From positions 1 to 39,306 of the forward strand of contig JAIFMW010000081.1 in NCBI GenBank assembly GCA_020048105.1: DNA of 39,306 nt, in the 5' to 3' direction. Both the position numbers and the translations under genes were made by a program. Positions 25,782 to 34,765 of this stretch are shown piece after piece. Numbering within the stretch: the stretch's first letter is position 1; the number at the start of each line of letters is the position of its first letter. Source of the stretch: Deltaproteobacteria bacterium (GTDB lineage Bacteria; Acidobacteriota; Holophagae; Holophagales; Holophagaceae). Under the pieces are notes generated by a model. That model was not told the DNA's origin. It did no database searches and saw nothing but the letters and a program-made list of their open reading frames with translations.

Positions 25782-26567
25782 ATGCAACGCTTGCGCCAGC
25801 CCGCCGTGGCAGGAACATTCTATCCCTCCGATCCCGAACGCCTGCGCGCCATGATCCAGGGCTTTCTCGCAACGGTGCCGCGCGGTGGCACACCACCCAA
25901 GGCCATCCTTGCGCCCCACGCTGGCTTCATCTATTCCGGTCCCACGGCAGCCTATGCCTATGCTCGGTTGGCTCTTGGGCGCTCCCAGATCCGCCGCGTG
26001 ATCCTGCTGGGACCCTCCCATCGCGTGGCCTTTGCGGGCTTGGCCGTCGGCAGCTGGGAAGGCTTCGAGACGCCCCTGGGTTTGGTCCCTATCGATCAAC
26101 AAGGCGTTGAAGCTCTGTTGGAACTGCCTTTCGTTCAAACTCTCGACCTAGCCCACGCCCAGGAACACAGCCTGGAAGTGCAAGTGCCCTTTCTCCAGGA
26201 AACCCTGGAGGACTTTTCCCTGGTGCCCGTTGTGGTTGGGGAAGCCAATCCTGTGCAGGTCAGTGCCGCCATCGAACGGCTCTGGGGCGGGCCGGAAACC
26301 GCCATCGTGATCAGCTCCGATCTGAGCCACTACCTTGACTACACCGCAGCCAACAAAGCAGACCGGGCTACCTCCAACGCCATCGAAGCGCTGGATCCCG
26401 AGGGTATCGGTGACGATTCCGCCTGCGGCTGCCTCCCGATTCGGGGGCTTTTGATGGCTGCGCGAAACCACCGCCTGAGAGGCGAAACTCTCGATGTGCG
26501 AAACTCCGGCGATACCGCTGGCCTCAAGGATCATGTGGTGGGGTATGGCGCCTATGCATTCACCTGA
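25782..26567 (+). CDS. amrB: AmmeMemoRadiSam system protein B (Memo-like)
   Basis: A 261-residue member of the Memo family, distantly related to class III extradiol dioxygenases and the human MEMO1 protein. Conserved pieces: RQPAVAGTFYPSDPERLR at the N-terminus, ILAPHAGFIYSGPTAAYAYA, VILLGPSHRVAF, AQEHSLEVQVPFLQ, VISSDLSHYLDY and ACGCLPIRGLLMAA. Three histidines in these motifs (HAGF, EHSLE and SDLSH) are positioned as a possible metal site. The ATG at 25782 follows CGGAG. It is divergent from amrS and its end overlaps amrA. Confidence 0.92.
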   Translation: MQRLRQPAVAGTFYPSDPERLRAMIQGFLATVPRGGTPPKAILAPHAGFIYSGPTAAYAYARLALGRSQIRRVILLGPSHRVAFAGLAVGSWEGFETPLGLVPIDQQGVEALLELPFVQTLDLAHAQEHSLEVQVPFLQETLEDFSLVPVVVGEANPVQVSAAIERLWGGPETAIVISSDLSHYLDYTAANKADRATSNAIEALDPEGIGDDSACGCLPIRGLLMAARNHRLRGETLDVRNSGDTAGLKDHVVGYGAYAFT

Positions 26568-27138
26568 AAACCAATGTTCATTGATCCAGGAACACCAAAG
26601 AACCCTGCTGGAACTGGCCCAATCCTCCATTCGCCACGGCGTAGCCAAGGGCAAACCGATCCCGGTGGAACTCGCGAAGCTTCCGCCGGAATTGGCCACC
26701 CTTCGCGCGACCTTCGTAACCCTGGAACAGAACGGTGATTTGCGGGGTTGCATCGGCTGCTTGGAGGCTCATCGCCCCCTGGCCGTGGATATTGCCGCCA
26801 ATGCCTTTGCGGCGGCCTTCCGCGACACCCGCTTTCCTCCCGTACGGGCCGAGGAAATCGATAGCCTCGAGATTCACCTTTCTCTGCTCACGCCGCCGGA
26901 GCCCCTCCGGTTCACCTCCGAGGCCGATCTCATCTCCCAACTGGTGCCAGGGCGGGATGGCCTGATCCTCGAAGAGGGCTGGAATCGGGGAACCTTCCTG
27001 CCCTCGGTCTGGCAGAGCTTGCCAGATCCCAGGGATTTTCTGCATCATCTGAAACGAAAAGCTGGCCTTCTGGGAGAGCACTGGTCCAGCACCCTTCGTG
27101 TGCAGCGCTATCGCACGGAGATCATTTCTGGGCCCTGA
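26545..27138 (+). CDS. amrA: AmmeMemoRadiSam system protein A (AMMECR1 domain)
   Basis: AMMECR1-family protein, about 197 residues. The signature is the LRGCIGCLEAHRPLAVDI block, preceded by ATFVTLEQNGD and followed by AFAAAFRDTRFPPV, SLEIHLSLLTPPEPL, GRDGLILEEGWNRGTFLPSVW and LHHLKRKAGL. The family's biochemical role is unknown. The start is uncertain: ATGs at 26545 and 26554 both lie inside the amrB 3' end and neither has a strong ribosome binding site, so translation is likely coupled to amrB. It ends three bases before the end of the convergent chemoreceptor gene. Confidence 0.9.
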   Translation: MAPMHSPENQCSLIQEHQRTLLELAQSSIRHGVAKGKPIPVELAKLPPELATLRATFVTLEQNGDLRGCIGCLEAHRPLAVDIAANAFAAAFRDTRFPPVRAEEIDSLEIHLSLLTPPEPLRFTSEADLISQLVPGRDGLILEEGWNRGTFLPSVWQSLPDPRDFLHHLKRKAGLLGEHWSSTLRVQRYRTEIISGP

Positions 27139-27141
27139 GGT

Positions 27142-28761
27142 TTAACTCGTCTTAAAGCGGGCAAGCGAAGCGCTGAGTTCTTCGGCAATGTTGGCGAGGT
27201 AGTCTGCCGTGTGATTGACCTCCTCCACCGTGGCGGAGAGTTCGGTGGATGCAGCAGCGCTTTGTTCGCTGGACTTGGCGGTGTGCTCCACTTGCATGGC
27301 CACCTCGTTAGCCGTACGTTCTTGCTCCTCTGTGGCCGATCCGATCTCTCTGGACGCACTCACGACCACCGCAATGTTCTCCTGGATTGTGCGAATGGTC
27401 GTATCCGTTGCCTGGACCGTGCGGACACCTTCCTGCATTGCGGCTTCGGTTTGACTGATGAGTTCGCCGATTTCCTTGGCGGCCATGGCGCTGCGTTCGG
27501 CCAATTTACGAACCTCTTCGGCGACCACAGCAAATCCCTTGCCGTGAACCCCGGCCTTTGCAGCCTCGATCGCAGCGTTCAGCGAAAGGAGGTTGGTCTG
27601 ACGAGCGATGTCCTGGATGACCTGAACCGCTTTCACCATTTGCTGGGTGGTTTCGCGGATGGCCTGCATGGCCGATACCGTGGCCGTGCCCTGCTTGGCG
27701 CCTTCATCTGCGGCCCGCTGCATGGTCTCCGTGCGAACGTTGCTGCTGCGAACGTTCTGGGCGACCTCTTGAATCGATGCGGCGAATTGGGTCATGGCGG
27801 TGGCCGTCCGCTCGGCAGCCATCCGCTGCCCCTCAGCGGATTGGGCGATCTCTGCGGTGGCCCTGGCGACCTCGCCTGCGGTGGCATTAAGCTCCGTGGA
27901 GCCTGAGGCCACGCGGCTACTGGCATCTCGAAGTTGGCCGAACAGTTCCTGGAACCGGCCTAGCATGGCATTGAAGTCCCTGGCCATCCGCCCCAGTTCA
28001 TCTGCGGAATGGACTTCGACTCCGCAGCTAAAATCGCCCGCAACCATGCGCTCCATGGCCTCACTTACTTCCTTCAGGGAATTATTGATGCGGCGCACTA
28101 CCGCGCGGGCAATCAGAAGCGCGAAGGCCAAGCCCACCCCAAGGAGAACAGCCTTGAAAATGCCTCCAAAGCGGAACAGGGCCGCCATTTTGGCATTTTC
28201 TCGCGCTTCGATGCGCTCGGCCTCCTTGAAGGTCGTTTCAGCGAGAGCGCCAATGGCCTCGTTCATGGGCCGATCAATGCCCTTGAGCTGAGCATCCACC
28301 GTCCGATAGGCCAAGGGATCCTTGTCCTTCCAAGTGGCAAGAGCCTCCCGGTATTTCGCCCCAAGGGCCTGATGTTCCCGACTGGTCCGGTCGACGAGCT
28401 CCGTCGAAACCTCCAACTCCTTCAAGGCCACCTTCAACTTGGCTAAATGGCCCCCAACGGCCTTTTCGCTGTCATCAAAACCCGCTTTAAACTTGGCCAT
28501 TTGGGCTGGATCATGACCGCGGAGCAGAATGTTCTTCCACTCCTGCACCTGGACCTTGAAGGCATTCTGGGCTTCCCTCGCCGTGTCCCCGGACCGCGCA
28601 ACCCTCTGCATGGTGTTCACGAGTTCACGGGATTGATCCGTAATGCGTGATTCCAGCCAGTAGCCCCCAACCCAGAGAAGCGTAGCCACCAACATGAGGC
28701 TTCCGGTCAGCAACCAGAGTTTCGCCCGGACGGAAATTCGATCAAGAAAGGAAAGGGCCAT
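27142..28761 (-). CDS. transmembrane methyl-accepting chemotaxis protein
   Basis: A 539-residue chemoreceptor. An N-terminal membrane helix (about residues 15-37) is followed by a four-helix-bundle type sensor to about residue 200, a second membrane helix ([19 protein letters not shown]), a HAMP domain, and a cytoplasmic signalling domain. The tip is [20 protein letters not shown] with following [17 protein letters not shown]. It ends in LARFKTS without the NWETF-type tether for CheR. It relays ligand binding to CheA/CheW. The ATG at 28761 is chosen because GGAG lies six bases upstream; a TTG four codons earlier is not supported. A sigma-28-like promoter lies 29 bases before the start codon. 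The ligand is unknown. Confidence 0.94.
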   Translation of the reverse strand: MALSFLDRISVRAKLWLLTGSLMLVATLLWVGGYWLESRITDQSRELVNTMQRVARSGDTAREAQNAFKVQVQEWKNILLRGHDPAQMAKFKAGFDDSEKAVGGHLAKLKVALKELEVSTELVDRTSREHQALGAKYREALATWKDKDPLAYRTVDAQLKGIDRPMNEAIGALAETTFKEAERIEARENAKMAALFRFGGIFKAVLLGVGLAFALLIARAVVRRINNSLKEVSEAMERMVAGDFSCGVEVHSADELGRMARDFNAMLGRFQELFGQLRDASSRVASGSTELNATAGEVARATAEIAQSAEGQRMAAERTATAMTQFAASIQEVAQNVRSSNVRTETMQRAADEGAKQGTATVSAMQAIRETTQQMVKAVQVIQDIARQTNLLSLNAAIEAAKAGVHGKGFAVVAEEVRKLAERSAMAAKEIGELISQTEAAMQEGVRTVQATDTTIRTIQENIAVVVSASREIGSATEEQERTANEVAMQVEHTAKSSEQSAAASTELSATVEEVNHTADYLANIAEELSASLARFKTS

Positions 28762-28789
28762 GAGGATCTCCAACGCCCAAAAAAGCTTT

Positions 28790-28816
28790 TTATCGGATGC
28801 AGAAAGGAGGTCATTA
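28790..28816 (-). promoter_or_regulatory. sigma-28 (FliA)-type promoter for the chemoreceptor gene
   Basis: On the minus strand, TAAT (28816-28813) is followed by exactly 15 bases and TCCGATAA (28797-28790). The consensus is TAAA-N15-GCCGATAA, so the -10 part has one difference and the -35 part one. It sits just before a chemotaxis gene in the right orientation. Confidence 0.6.
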
Positions 28817-28840
28817 ATTTTTGAAATTTTTCTAAAAACT

Positions 28841-30247
28841 TCACGGGTTGGAAGAGCGCCAAGCCCTTGCCAAAGGAGCTAGGGCTTCCGGCGTGTTCAA
28901 ACCAGGGTTTTCAAGCACTCGGTCCAAGAGATACGCCTGTAACTGCCCCAACCAAGGGCCGCCGGGGCGGGCAAGGCAATCCATCAGTTCGGTCCCATTG
29001 AGCGCAAGATCCCGGGCAAGAAGAGGAGGCCTTGCCTCTGCGAGCCGCTGTATTCGCCCGAGCTCGGTTTCAAACTCTTGTTGCATGGCCTCCAAAGACT
29101 CCATCCGTCCCCGAATATCCGCCCGGCGCAACGCCGCCCAGGCATCCAGGGGCACCTTGTCGGCTTTGAGGCGCGCCAGCAGGCGGCGGCAGGCGGCATC
29201 GCCCCACTGGGCCGATGGGCGCTGACCGTGGTGGCGCACTAACCCCAGCACAGCCTCCAAAAGGGCACGACTAATCTTCAGGCGTCCAAGGAGGTTGCCT
29301 GCCAAACGAACGGAAAGGGCCTCGTGATTGAAGAAATGGGTAGCCCCGTCGGACCCCAGACTGCGGGATCCGGGCTTACCTAGGTCATGCAACAGGGCCG
29401 CCCAGCGAAGAGTCGGCTCCGCAGGAATCGCGGCCACCACCGCCAGCGTGTGCTCCCAGGCATCCAGGTCGTGATAGCGGTTCTGGGCACAGCCTACCAG
29501 GGGCCTGAATTCAGGCATCCAGAGATCCACCAGACCGGAACGTTCCAAAAGACGCAGTCCCGTAGGTGCGTCTTTCCCGCAGAGTAGCTTGTTCATTTCC
29601 TGGAAGACCCGCTCCACGGAGACTTTCTGGGCCACCTCCAACCGTTCGGGAATGGCCGCCAACGTGCTGGGCTCGATCCCAAAGCCAAGCTGAGCCGCAA
29701 AGCGGCAGGCCCGCAGCGGGCGCAGACCATCCTCCTGGAAGCGCACCAAGGGATCGCCCACCGCCCGAAGGAGACCGGCCTCTAGATCGGCCTGCCCGCC
29801 AAAGGGGTCTACTAAGTGTTTTCGCCAGTCGACCTGATTCATGGCCTCAATGGGCAGGGCCATGGCATTCACGGTGAAGTCGCGGCGCGCTAGATCTTCC
29901 TCCAACGCCACGCCGAGATGCACGGATTCGGGCCGCCGACCATCCAGGTAATTGCCGTCCCCCCGGTACGTGGTGATTTCTACTGGGCGGCCTTCCAACA
30001 TGACCGTAACGGTGCCGTGCTGAAGTCCGGTGGGAATGACCCGCAGGCCGGCCTGTTTCGCACGACCAATGACAATCTCTGGCAATAGGGCCGTCGCCAG
30101 ATCCCAGTCGCCTCCCTCACGCCCCAGTAGCCGGTCCCGGACGGCACCCCCAACAAGCACCAGCCCAGCCTCGGGTTCGAGGGCCTCCTGGAGGAAGCCG
30201 AGTAGCCTGGGGGCGTCTTCGGGGGAGACATTGCAAAGATTTGGCAT
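28841..30247 (-). CDS. cca: tRNA nucleotidyltransferase / poly(A) polymerase family protein with HD domain
   Basis: Class II nucleotidyltransferase of 468 residues that repairs or adds the 3' CCA of tRNA, or polyadenylates RNA. Seen: [24 protein letters not shown] (GG-x-VRD and the catalytic DWD), [55 protein letters not shown], then [18 protein letters not shown]. An HD phosphohydrolase domain with [10 protein letters not shown] and LHDLGKPG (about residues 265-300) follows, as in the CCA-adding enzymes of many bacteria. The ATG at 30247 is the only sensible start but has a weak ribosome binding site. The visible tRNA already encodes CCA, so a repair role is likely for it. Confidence 0.9.
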   Translation of the reverse strand: MPNLCNVSPEDAPRLLGFLQEALEPEAGLVLVGGAVRDRLLGREGGDWDLATALLPEIVIGRAKQAGLRVIPTGLQHGTVTVMLEGRPVEITTYRGDGNYLDGRRPESVHLGVALEEDLARRDFTVNAMALPIEAMNQVDWRKHLVDPFGGQADLEAGLLRAVGDPLVRFQEDGLRPLRACRFAAQLGFGIEPSTLAAIPERLEVAQKVSVERVFQEMNKLLCGKDAPTGLRLLERSGLVDLWMPEFRPLVGCAQNRYHDLDAWEHTLAVVAAIPAEPTLRWAALLHDLGKPGSRSLGSDGATHFFNHEALSVRLAGNLLGRLKISRALLEAVLGLVRHHGQRPSAQWGDAACRRLLARLKADKVPLDAWAALRRADIRGRMESLEAMQQEFETELGRIQRLAEARPPLLARDLALNGTELMDCLARPGGPWLGQLQAYLLDRVLENPGLNTPEALAPLARAWRSSNP

Positions 30248-30283
30248 GGGTGAATTCTACCCAAGCAGCGGTTTGACCGAGAT

Positions 30284-30310
30284 TAAAGAGCAGGGCGACT
30301 TTACCGAAGA
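30284..30310 (+). promoter_or_regulatory. candidate sigma-28 (FliA)-type promoter for the second chemoreceptor
   Basis: TAAA (30284-30287), exactly 15 bases, then ACCGAAGA (30303-30310), compared with TAAA-N15-GCCGATAA. The CCGA core and spacing fit; three bases of the -10 part differ. The start codon of the chemoreceptor is 38 bases downstream. Confidence 0.45.
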
Positions 30311-30348
30311 AATATAAACATTCTTGCGTCCAGGATAGGGAGCCCCCC

Positions 30349-31947
30349 ATGAACCCAGCCAACATCATCGCCAACCTTCCCATTGGCCGAAAATTCCTTG
30401 TGCTCCTGCTGCTCCAGGCTCTATTCCTTTGCCTTGTGGGCTTTTTTGGGTGGTACGGCATCGAGAGTTCCCAAGCAGGCACGCATAGTGTCGGCGGGGA
30501 TTTAGCTAAAACCCAAGCGGTCTCAAAAATACTCAACGATACGAATACCCTGCGCTCGGTTCATATTTCCATGATCGCGGCGGCCAAGAACGACGCCTAC
30601 ATTGCTAAACGGCGGGAACGTTTGACGACCTATGAGGAACGGGTGAAGGAGGCTTTTTCGAAGATCGGAACCCTTGCCTGGACCCTCGAAGAAAAACCAT
30701 TGGTGGAAAAAGGCTCCGCTGCATTCAAGGCCTATGTCGTCGGCTTTGCCTCCGCCTTCGAACAAGCCAAGGCGCTGAAAGGCATGGAGGCTTCCGGGGA
30801 GCTCATGGAGGCCAATGTGGGCCTTGCCCGGGAGGGGCGTGAAGCCTTCGAAAAACTACTCGACACTCTACAAAAAGCTACTGTCACCAACATTGAGCGT
30901 GACCTCGTTACGGGAAATCAGAAACAGAATTGGATCATCGGCGCTGCCCTCACCGCAGTGCTGCTAGGCGCCCTTCTCACGCGCATGATTTCCAAGCAAA
31001 TTTCAGGTTCCGTGCGGGCCATCGAAGTCACCATGAGCGCCGTTAACCATGGTGATTTGACCGTTGCATGCAAACTCGATACCCGTGATGAATTGGGCCA
31101 TATTGCCGCCAGTCTTCAGCAGATGGTGCAGAAATTGGCCGAAGACATCCAGGCCATGGCCCTCATTTCAGAACGCACAGCCTCCGGCGCCACGGAGCTT
31201 TCCGCCACCACCGATCAGCTTATGTCAGCCACTTCCGATATCAGCAGCGGCGCCGAGCAGCAGCGACTCGCCGTGGAGCAATCCACCGGCTCGCTCAATA
31301 TGCTCTCCTCGGCCATCGCAGAAATCCATCAGGGCTCATCTCGGGCCGCCCAGCTCGCCGACAAGTCGCTGAAGACCAGCGCCGAGGGTACGAAGAACGT
31401 TCATGCCAGCACCCAGGCCATGGCAGCCATTCAAGACAGTTCTGAAAAGGTCGGCCGGATCACAGGAGTCATTTCGGATATTGCCCGCCAGACCAACCTG
31501 TTATCCCTGAACGCCGCCATCGAAGCCGCCAAGGCGGGCGCTCAAGGCAAGGGTTTTGCCGTGGTTGCCGAAGAAATCCGAAAACTCGCCGAGCGCAGCG
31601 GCGCCGCCGCCAAGGAAATTGCCACGCTCATCGAGGAAAGCGGCCAGCGCGTCCTAACCGGCAATAAAGCGGTTGGCACCGTCAGCGACAGCCTTGCTTC
31701 CATCGAAACGGATATCCGAGCCCAAGCCGAGATTGCCGGACGCTCCACCGCCGCCTTGCAAGAACAGGCCAAAGTCAGCGAAGAAGTGGTGGATGCCATG
31801 GGCACCACCCTGCACTTCACCGAACGGAATGCCTCGGCCACCACAGAACTGGCGGCCTCCTTATCGGAAACCACTCGAACCGTGAATGACCTTGCCGAAT
31901 TGGCCGTGCAGCTTCGCCAACTCATCACTCGGTTCAAGCTGAGCTGA
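30349..31947 (+). CDS. transmembrane methyl-accepting chemotaxis protein
   Basis: A 532-residue chemoreceptor. First membrane helix at about residues 14-36 ([22 protein letters not shown]), a sensor of helical-bundle type, second membrane helix [20 protein letters not shown] near 200, a HAMP domain ([20 protein letters not shown]), then the signalling domain with tip [20 protein letters not shown] and following [17 protein letters not shown]. No C-terminal CheR pentapeptide; the end LITRFKLS closely parallels that of the receptor at 27142-28761, suggesting related receptors with different sensors. The ribosome binding site GGGAG precedes the ATG. Transcription is probably from the sigma-28-like site at 30284. 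It is followed six bases later by the broken DUF4440-type gene. Confidence 0.94.
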   Translation: MNPANIIANLPIGRKFLVLLLLQALFLCLVGFFGWYGIESSQAGTHSVGGDLAKTQAVSKILNDTNTLRSVHISMIAAAKNDAYIAKRRERLTTYEERVKEAFSKIGTLAWTLEEKPLVEKGSAAFKAYVVGFASAFEQAKALKGMEASGELMEANVGLAREGREAFEKLLDTLQKATVTNIERDLVTGNQKQNWIIGAALTAVLLGALLTRMISKQISGSVRAIEVTMSAVNHGDLTVACKLDTRDELGHIAASLQQMVQKLAEDIQAMALISERTASGATELSATTDQLMSATSDISSGAEQQRLAVEQSTGSLNMLSSAIAEIHQGSSRAAQLADKSLKTSAEGTKNVHASTQAMAAIQDSSEKVGRITGVISDIARQTNLLSLNAAIEAAKAGAQGKGFAVVAEEIRKLAERSGAAAKEIATLIEESGQRVLTGNKAVGTVSDSLASIETDIRAQAEIAGRSTAALQEQAKVSEEVVDAMGTTLHFTERNASATTELAASLSETTRTVNDLAELAVQLRQLITRFKLS

Positions 31948-31952
31948 TCCAA

Positions 31953-32393
31953 ATGAAGGCTCGCCTCATCCAACTTGCCATCACCGCAATGTTGGAGGGG
32001 ACGCAGCTCTGCGCAGAGACGCCACCCAAACCCAGCCTGCAGGCCCTTCAGCAGCAGGTAATTCAGACAGAACGCGCATTTGCGAAAACAATGGCCGACC
32101 GCGATCACGCCGCCTTTGTCAGCTTTCTCTCCGAAGAGGCCATCTTCTTTTCCGGGCCTGTGCCCCTCCGCGGAAAGGCAGCCGTTGCGGCCTGGTGGAA
32201 GCGTTTTTATGAAAAACCCGAGACCCCCTTCGCCTAGGAACCGGAGCGCATCGAAGTGCTTGAGTCCGGCAACCTAGCCCTGAGCACAGGTCCCGTGCGC
32301 GACCCCAGCGGCAAGGTGACCGGAAGCTTCACCTCGATCTGGCGCCAAGAAAAGCCTGGCGTTTGGCGCATCGTGTTCGATAAGGGGAACTAG
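31953..32393 (+). pseudogene. DUF4440/SnoaL-like gene interrupted by one in-frame TAG
   Basis: The frame from ATG 31953 encodes 94 residues and stops at TAG 32235-32237, directly after KPETPFA. The same frame then stays open for another 51 codons to TAG 32391-32393 with sequence that continues the family (EPERIEVLESGNLALSTGPV, then SIWRQEKPGVWRIVFDKGN). The whole reads as one NTF2-like protein of about 146 residues of the DUF4440/SnoaL type, with ERAFAKTMADRDHAAFVSFLS at the start of the domain. Relatives usually have Trp at the stop position, so a single TGG to TAG change explains it. A recent nonsense mutation, a suppressed stop or a sequencing error are possible. The last four bases overlap the convergent nuclease gene. 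Confidence 0.8.
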
Positions 32394-33214
32394 GCTGCTG
32401 GCTTCCCCGCTAGCAGCAACGCGTACTGAATCATCTGAGCCAAGTGTTTCGCCGCCAGGGACAGTTGCTGGCGGACCACCGGGGTTTGAAGATTGCCAAA
32501 CACCGCCCAGTAGGCTTCGCCGCGCCGCTTGCCTCGGGGGCCTTCAGGGCTGGTCCGATCGGCACCACGGTCATCTTCCAGCAGTTTGGGGACCAAGGCA
32601 TTGGCCTCTTGCATCCATTTCCAGGGCGCCCGAAACAGCCCCGGTTCCTGGGTGGCAGGCATCACCTGCAGAGCGTTCAAGCTGGCATAGCGTTCCACCA
32701 AGCCCGTTTCCCACCTGGTGTGAACGCCCTTCTGGCCGGTGTCTTGGCCGTTATGATTGTTCGTGGTGTGCAAGGGCACATGGAGATCCGCCACATAGTG
32801 ACCCAGGACCGTTGCAGCCAAGGTGATTTGGGCGCGATCCCCTTTTTTGAAGGCATCGACTAAATCTCGAAGTCGGTCTTGGATGACCCAGGGTACCTGA
32901 CCACTCTTCTGGAAACGCTCGGGGCCGATCTTTCCCAAGGCCTCCGAGACCTCAAAGGGCACCCCTTGGGGGCCCCCGTAGCCCTCGGTATCCAGGTAAT
33001 GGCGAGGACCTTCCTTGCGGTCCTGGCGCCAATGATCGGGATCCGAGGCATGTTCCTTGAAATAGTCTTCCTGCCCTTTGAACCACGCCGCGACCTCGGG
33101 TGGAAGATCCTTCAAGGCCAGCTCAGAAACCAAAACGTGACCCAGGCGCCCCCAGGCCAAGAGAGGCCCGGCCGAGGCTAGCAAAACAACGGAAAGAGCC
33201 AACGCACGCTGCAT
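32390..33214 (-). CDS. exported S1/P1-type zinc nuclease
   Basis: A 274-residue member of the S1/P1 nuclease family, which cleaves single-stranded nucleic acids with three zinc ions. A signal peptide (MQRALALSVVLLASAGPLLA) ends so that the mature protein would begin with Trp 21, the residue whose amino end binds zinc in this family. Further motifs: WGRLGHVLVSELA, ASDPDHWR, RHYLDTEGYG, LGHYVADLHVPLHTTNNHNG with following QDTGQKGVHTRWET. It starts 12 bases after lepB and is probably the last gene of the tex-lipoprotein-lepB operon. A role in nutrient scavenging from extracellular DNA or RNA is inferred from the family. Confidence 0.9.
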   Translation of the reverse strand: MQRALALSVVLLASAGPLLAWGRLGHVLVSELALKDLPPEVAAWFKGQEDYFKEHASDPDHWRQDRKEGPRHYLDTEGYGGPQGVPFEVSEALGKIGPERFQKSGQVPWVIQDRLRDLVDAFKKGDRAQITLAATVLGHYVADLHVPLHTTNNHNGQDTGQKGVHTRWETGLVERYASLNALQVMPATQEPGLFRAPWKWMQEANALVPKLLEDDRGADRTSPEGPRGKRRGEAYWAVFGNLQTPVVRQQLSLAAKHLAQMIQYALLLAGKPAA

Positions 33215-33226
33215 GGTCTTCGCACG

Positions 33227-34123
33227 TTACCTCGGTATGGTGCCCGTGCGCTCCCAGCGGGTGCGGGTGAAGAAGTACCGGGCACCATCGAAGAAATTCT
33301 TAGCCACATCCCCCGGTCCATCGGGCACGGTGGCACGCGTATCGTCGTTGCCACCTTCGCGGAAGCTCCACCAAACCAGGAAGGGCCGACCTCGAAGATG
33401 GTCGGTCGGAACAAAGCCCCAATAGCGGCTGTCTTCGCTGTTTTCTCGGTTATCGCCCATGGCCAAAACGTGACCTTCGGGCACGACAAAGGAGCCAATG
33501 TCATCTCTAAATGGGTAATACGGCCCGCCCTCGGCGGATCCGCCCTGGCGATTGATCTTGAGGCGTTCGGGATCCACAAAGGGCCAGATGCCCGCATAGG
33601 CAGGAAGGTGGCCATTTTCCTTGGCCGCAGCCATCGCCTGATCATGATTGGAAAGACCCGCATCGCGGTTCAAACCCCAGGGGCCGGGTTCGGGCTGATC
33701 GCCATCCTTCAGGCAATGATGTTCGAATTCTCCCGTGGCTTGTTTGCCATTCACATACAGGCGCTTGTTCTTGATCTCCACCTGATCGCCCGCCACAGCC
33801 ACGCAGCGCTTCACATAGTCCATATCGCGACTCAAGGGATAGCGAAATACGATGATGTCACCACGCTCAGCCCGTCGCATAGGAAAGAGCTTTTCCTCCC
33901 AGGACCACTGCGGCACCGCGAACAGGAACTTATTCACCAGCAGGTGATCCCCGATCATCAGCGTATTGCGCATGGAAGCCGAAGGAATCGTGAACTGTTG
34001 TCCCACGAAGGTCTTGAAGAAAAGAATCAACAATACGGCAAAACAGATCACTTCCAGATTGTCCCGAATGGCGCCCTTGGCGACGCCAGGGGGCAAAACG
34101 GCTTCTGTGGTTTCATCACTCAT
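33227..34123 (-). CDS. lepB: signal peptidase I
   Basis: Inner-membrane serine protease that removes signal peptides from exported proteins. One membrane helix (about residues 23-40) is followed by the catalytic Ser 50 in IPSASMRNTL and the general-base Lys 105 in DYVKRCVAV, and box E is GDNRENSEDSRYWGFV. The 298 residues include an insert between about 140 and 200 (around the QPEPGPWGLNRDAG and HLPAYAGIWPFVDPE stretches) that is longer than in small Gram-positive forms. It lies 24 bases downstream of the lipoprotein gene and 12 bases upstream of the nuclease gene on the same strand. Confidence 0.95.
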   Translation of the reverse strand: MSDETTEAVLPPGVAKGAIRDNLEVICFAVLLILFFKTFVGQQFTIPSASMRNTLMIGDHLLVNKFLFAVPQWSWEEKLFPMRRAERGDIIVFRYPLSRDMDYVKRCVAVAGDQVEIKNKRLYVNGKQATGEFEHHCLKDGDQPEPGPWGLNRDAGLSNHDQAMAAAKENGHLPAYAGIWPFVDPERLKINRQGGSAEGGPYYPFRDDIGSFVVPEGHVLAMGDNRENSEDSRYWGFVPTDHLRGRPFLVWWSFREGGNDDTRATVPDGPGDVAKNFFDGARYFFTRTRWERTGTIPR

Positions 34124-34147
34124 TGCAAAACTCCGAAGGGTACGGAT

Positions 34148-34765
34148 TCAGGAATTACCTTTGTTGGACACCGGAAGATCGGTGAACCCATGGGAAACGA
34201 GCCGATTCACAGACACCCATGCGCCGTCCCGCCAAATCAGGGTTTCAACTTCGCCGATATCGGGCAGGAGAAAGCTGCGCTGACGCTTACCCTGGGGCGA
34301 TACGGATTCCATCCACACGCCCACTCGGTCGGCACTTTCAGGCAGTTTCAAGTCATGCAAATCCGCTGCGGCTCGACCCAAGACCCGGGTGGTTGTGCCG
34401 TTGGATTCCCACTGGCTGACACGGTCGGGAAAACCTTCAGGAAGAATCACGATGCCAGGCGTGCGACCATCCTGGCTGAGTGATACGCCGCCATTCTTTT
34501 GAAAGAAAAGAGCCGACATCTCCCCCTGCAGGGTCGTATAGGTCATCCTCACAGCGGTTCCGGCTTCCCCATCCTTGGCGGCGGCCACGCGCACCTGAAG
34601 CCGGGCATTCACTCTGGCTTCCGCCACCAGCTGGGGGTTCTCGTAAATCAAGGTGAGACCAGCCTCGTGAGCGGTGTATACCTTTTCGCGCTTCAATGGC
34701 TCAACCCAGCGACAGGCCGTACCAAGCAGCAGTATTCCCAGACTCACAAGGTGGACTGTTCTCAT
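34148..34765 (-). CDS. predicted lipoprotein of unknown function
   Basis: A 205-residue protein not recognised as a known family. The N-terminus MRTVHLVSLGILLLGTAC is a typical lipoprotein signal with the lipobox ending at Cys 18. The mature part appears beta-rich (AGLTLIYENPQLVAEARVNA, AVRMTYTTLQGEMSALFF, IGEVETLIWRDGAWVSVN) and contains no enzyme motif. Its ATG overlaps the tex stop by one base (TAATG, 34763-34767 read on the minus strand), so translation is coupled to tex. It is followed by lepB. Location is probably the inner or outer membrane, facing the periplasm. Confidence 0.75.
   Translation of the reverse strand: MRTVHLVSLGILLLGTACRWVEPLKREKVYTAHEAGLTLIYENPQLVAEARVNARLQVRVAAAKDGEAGTAVRMTYTTLQGEMSALFFQKNGGVSLSQDGRTPGIVILPEGFPDRVSQWESNGTTTRVLGRAAADLHDLKLPESADRVGVWMESVSPQGKRQRSFLLPDIGEVETLIWRDGAWVSVNRLVSHGFTDLPVSNKGNS

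Noticed and set aside
32235-32237. TAG in the DUF4440-type gene read as pyrrolysine
   Set aside because: No pyrrolysine genes are visible and the family has tryptophan there, so a simple nonsense change is far more likely.
33398-34483. Plus-strand frame of 361 codons opposite lepB and the lipoprotein gene
   Set aside because: It overlaps two real genes antisense, has no family-like motifs and no ribosome binding site of note.
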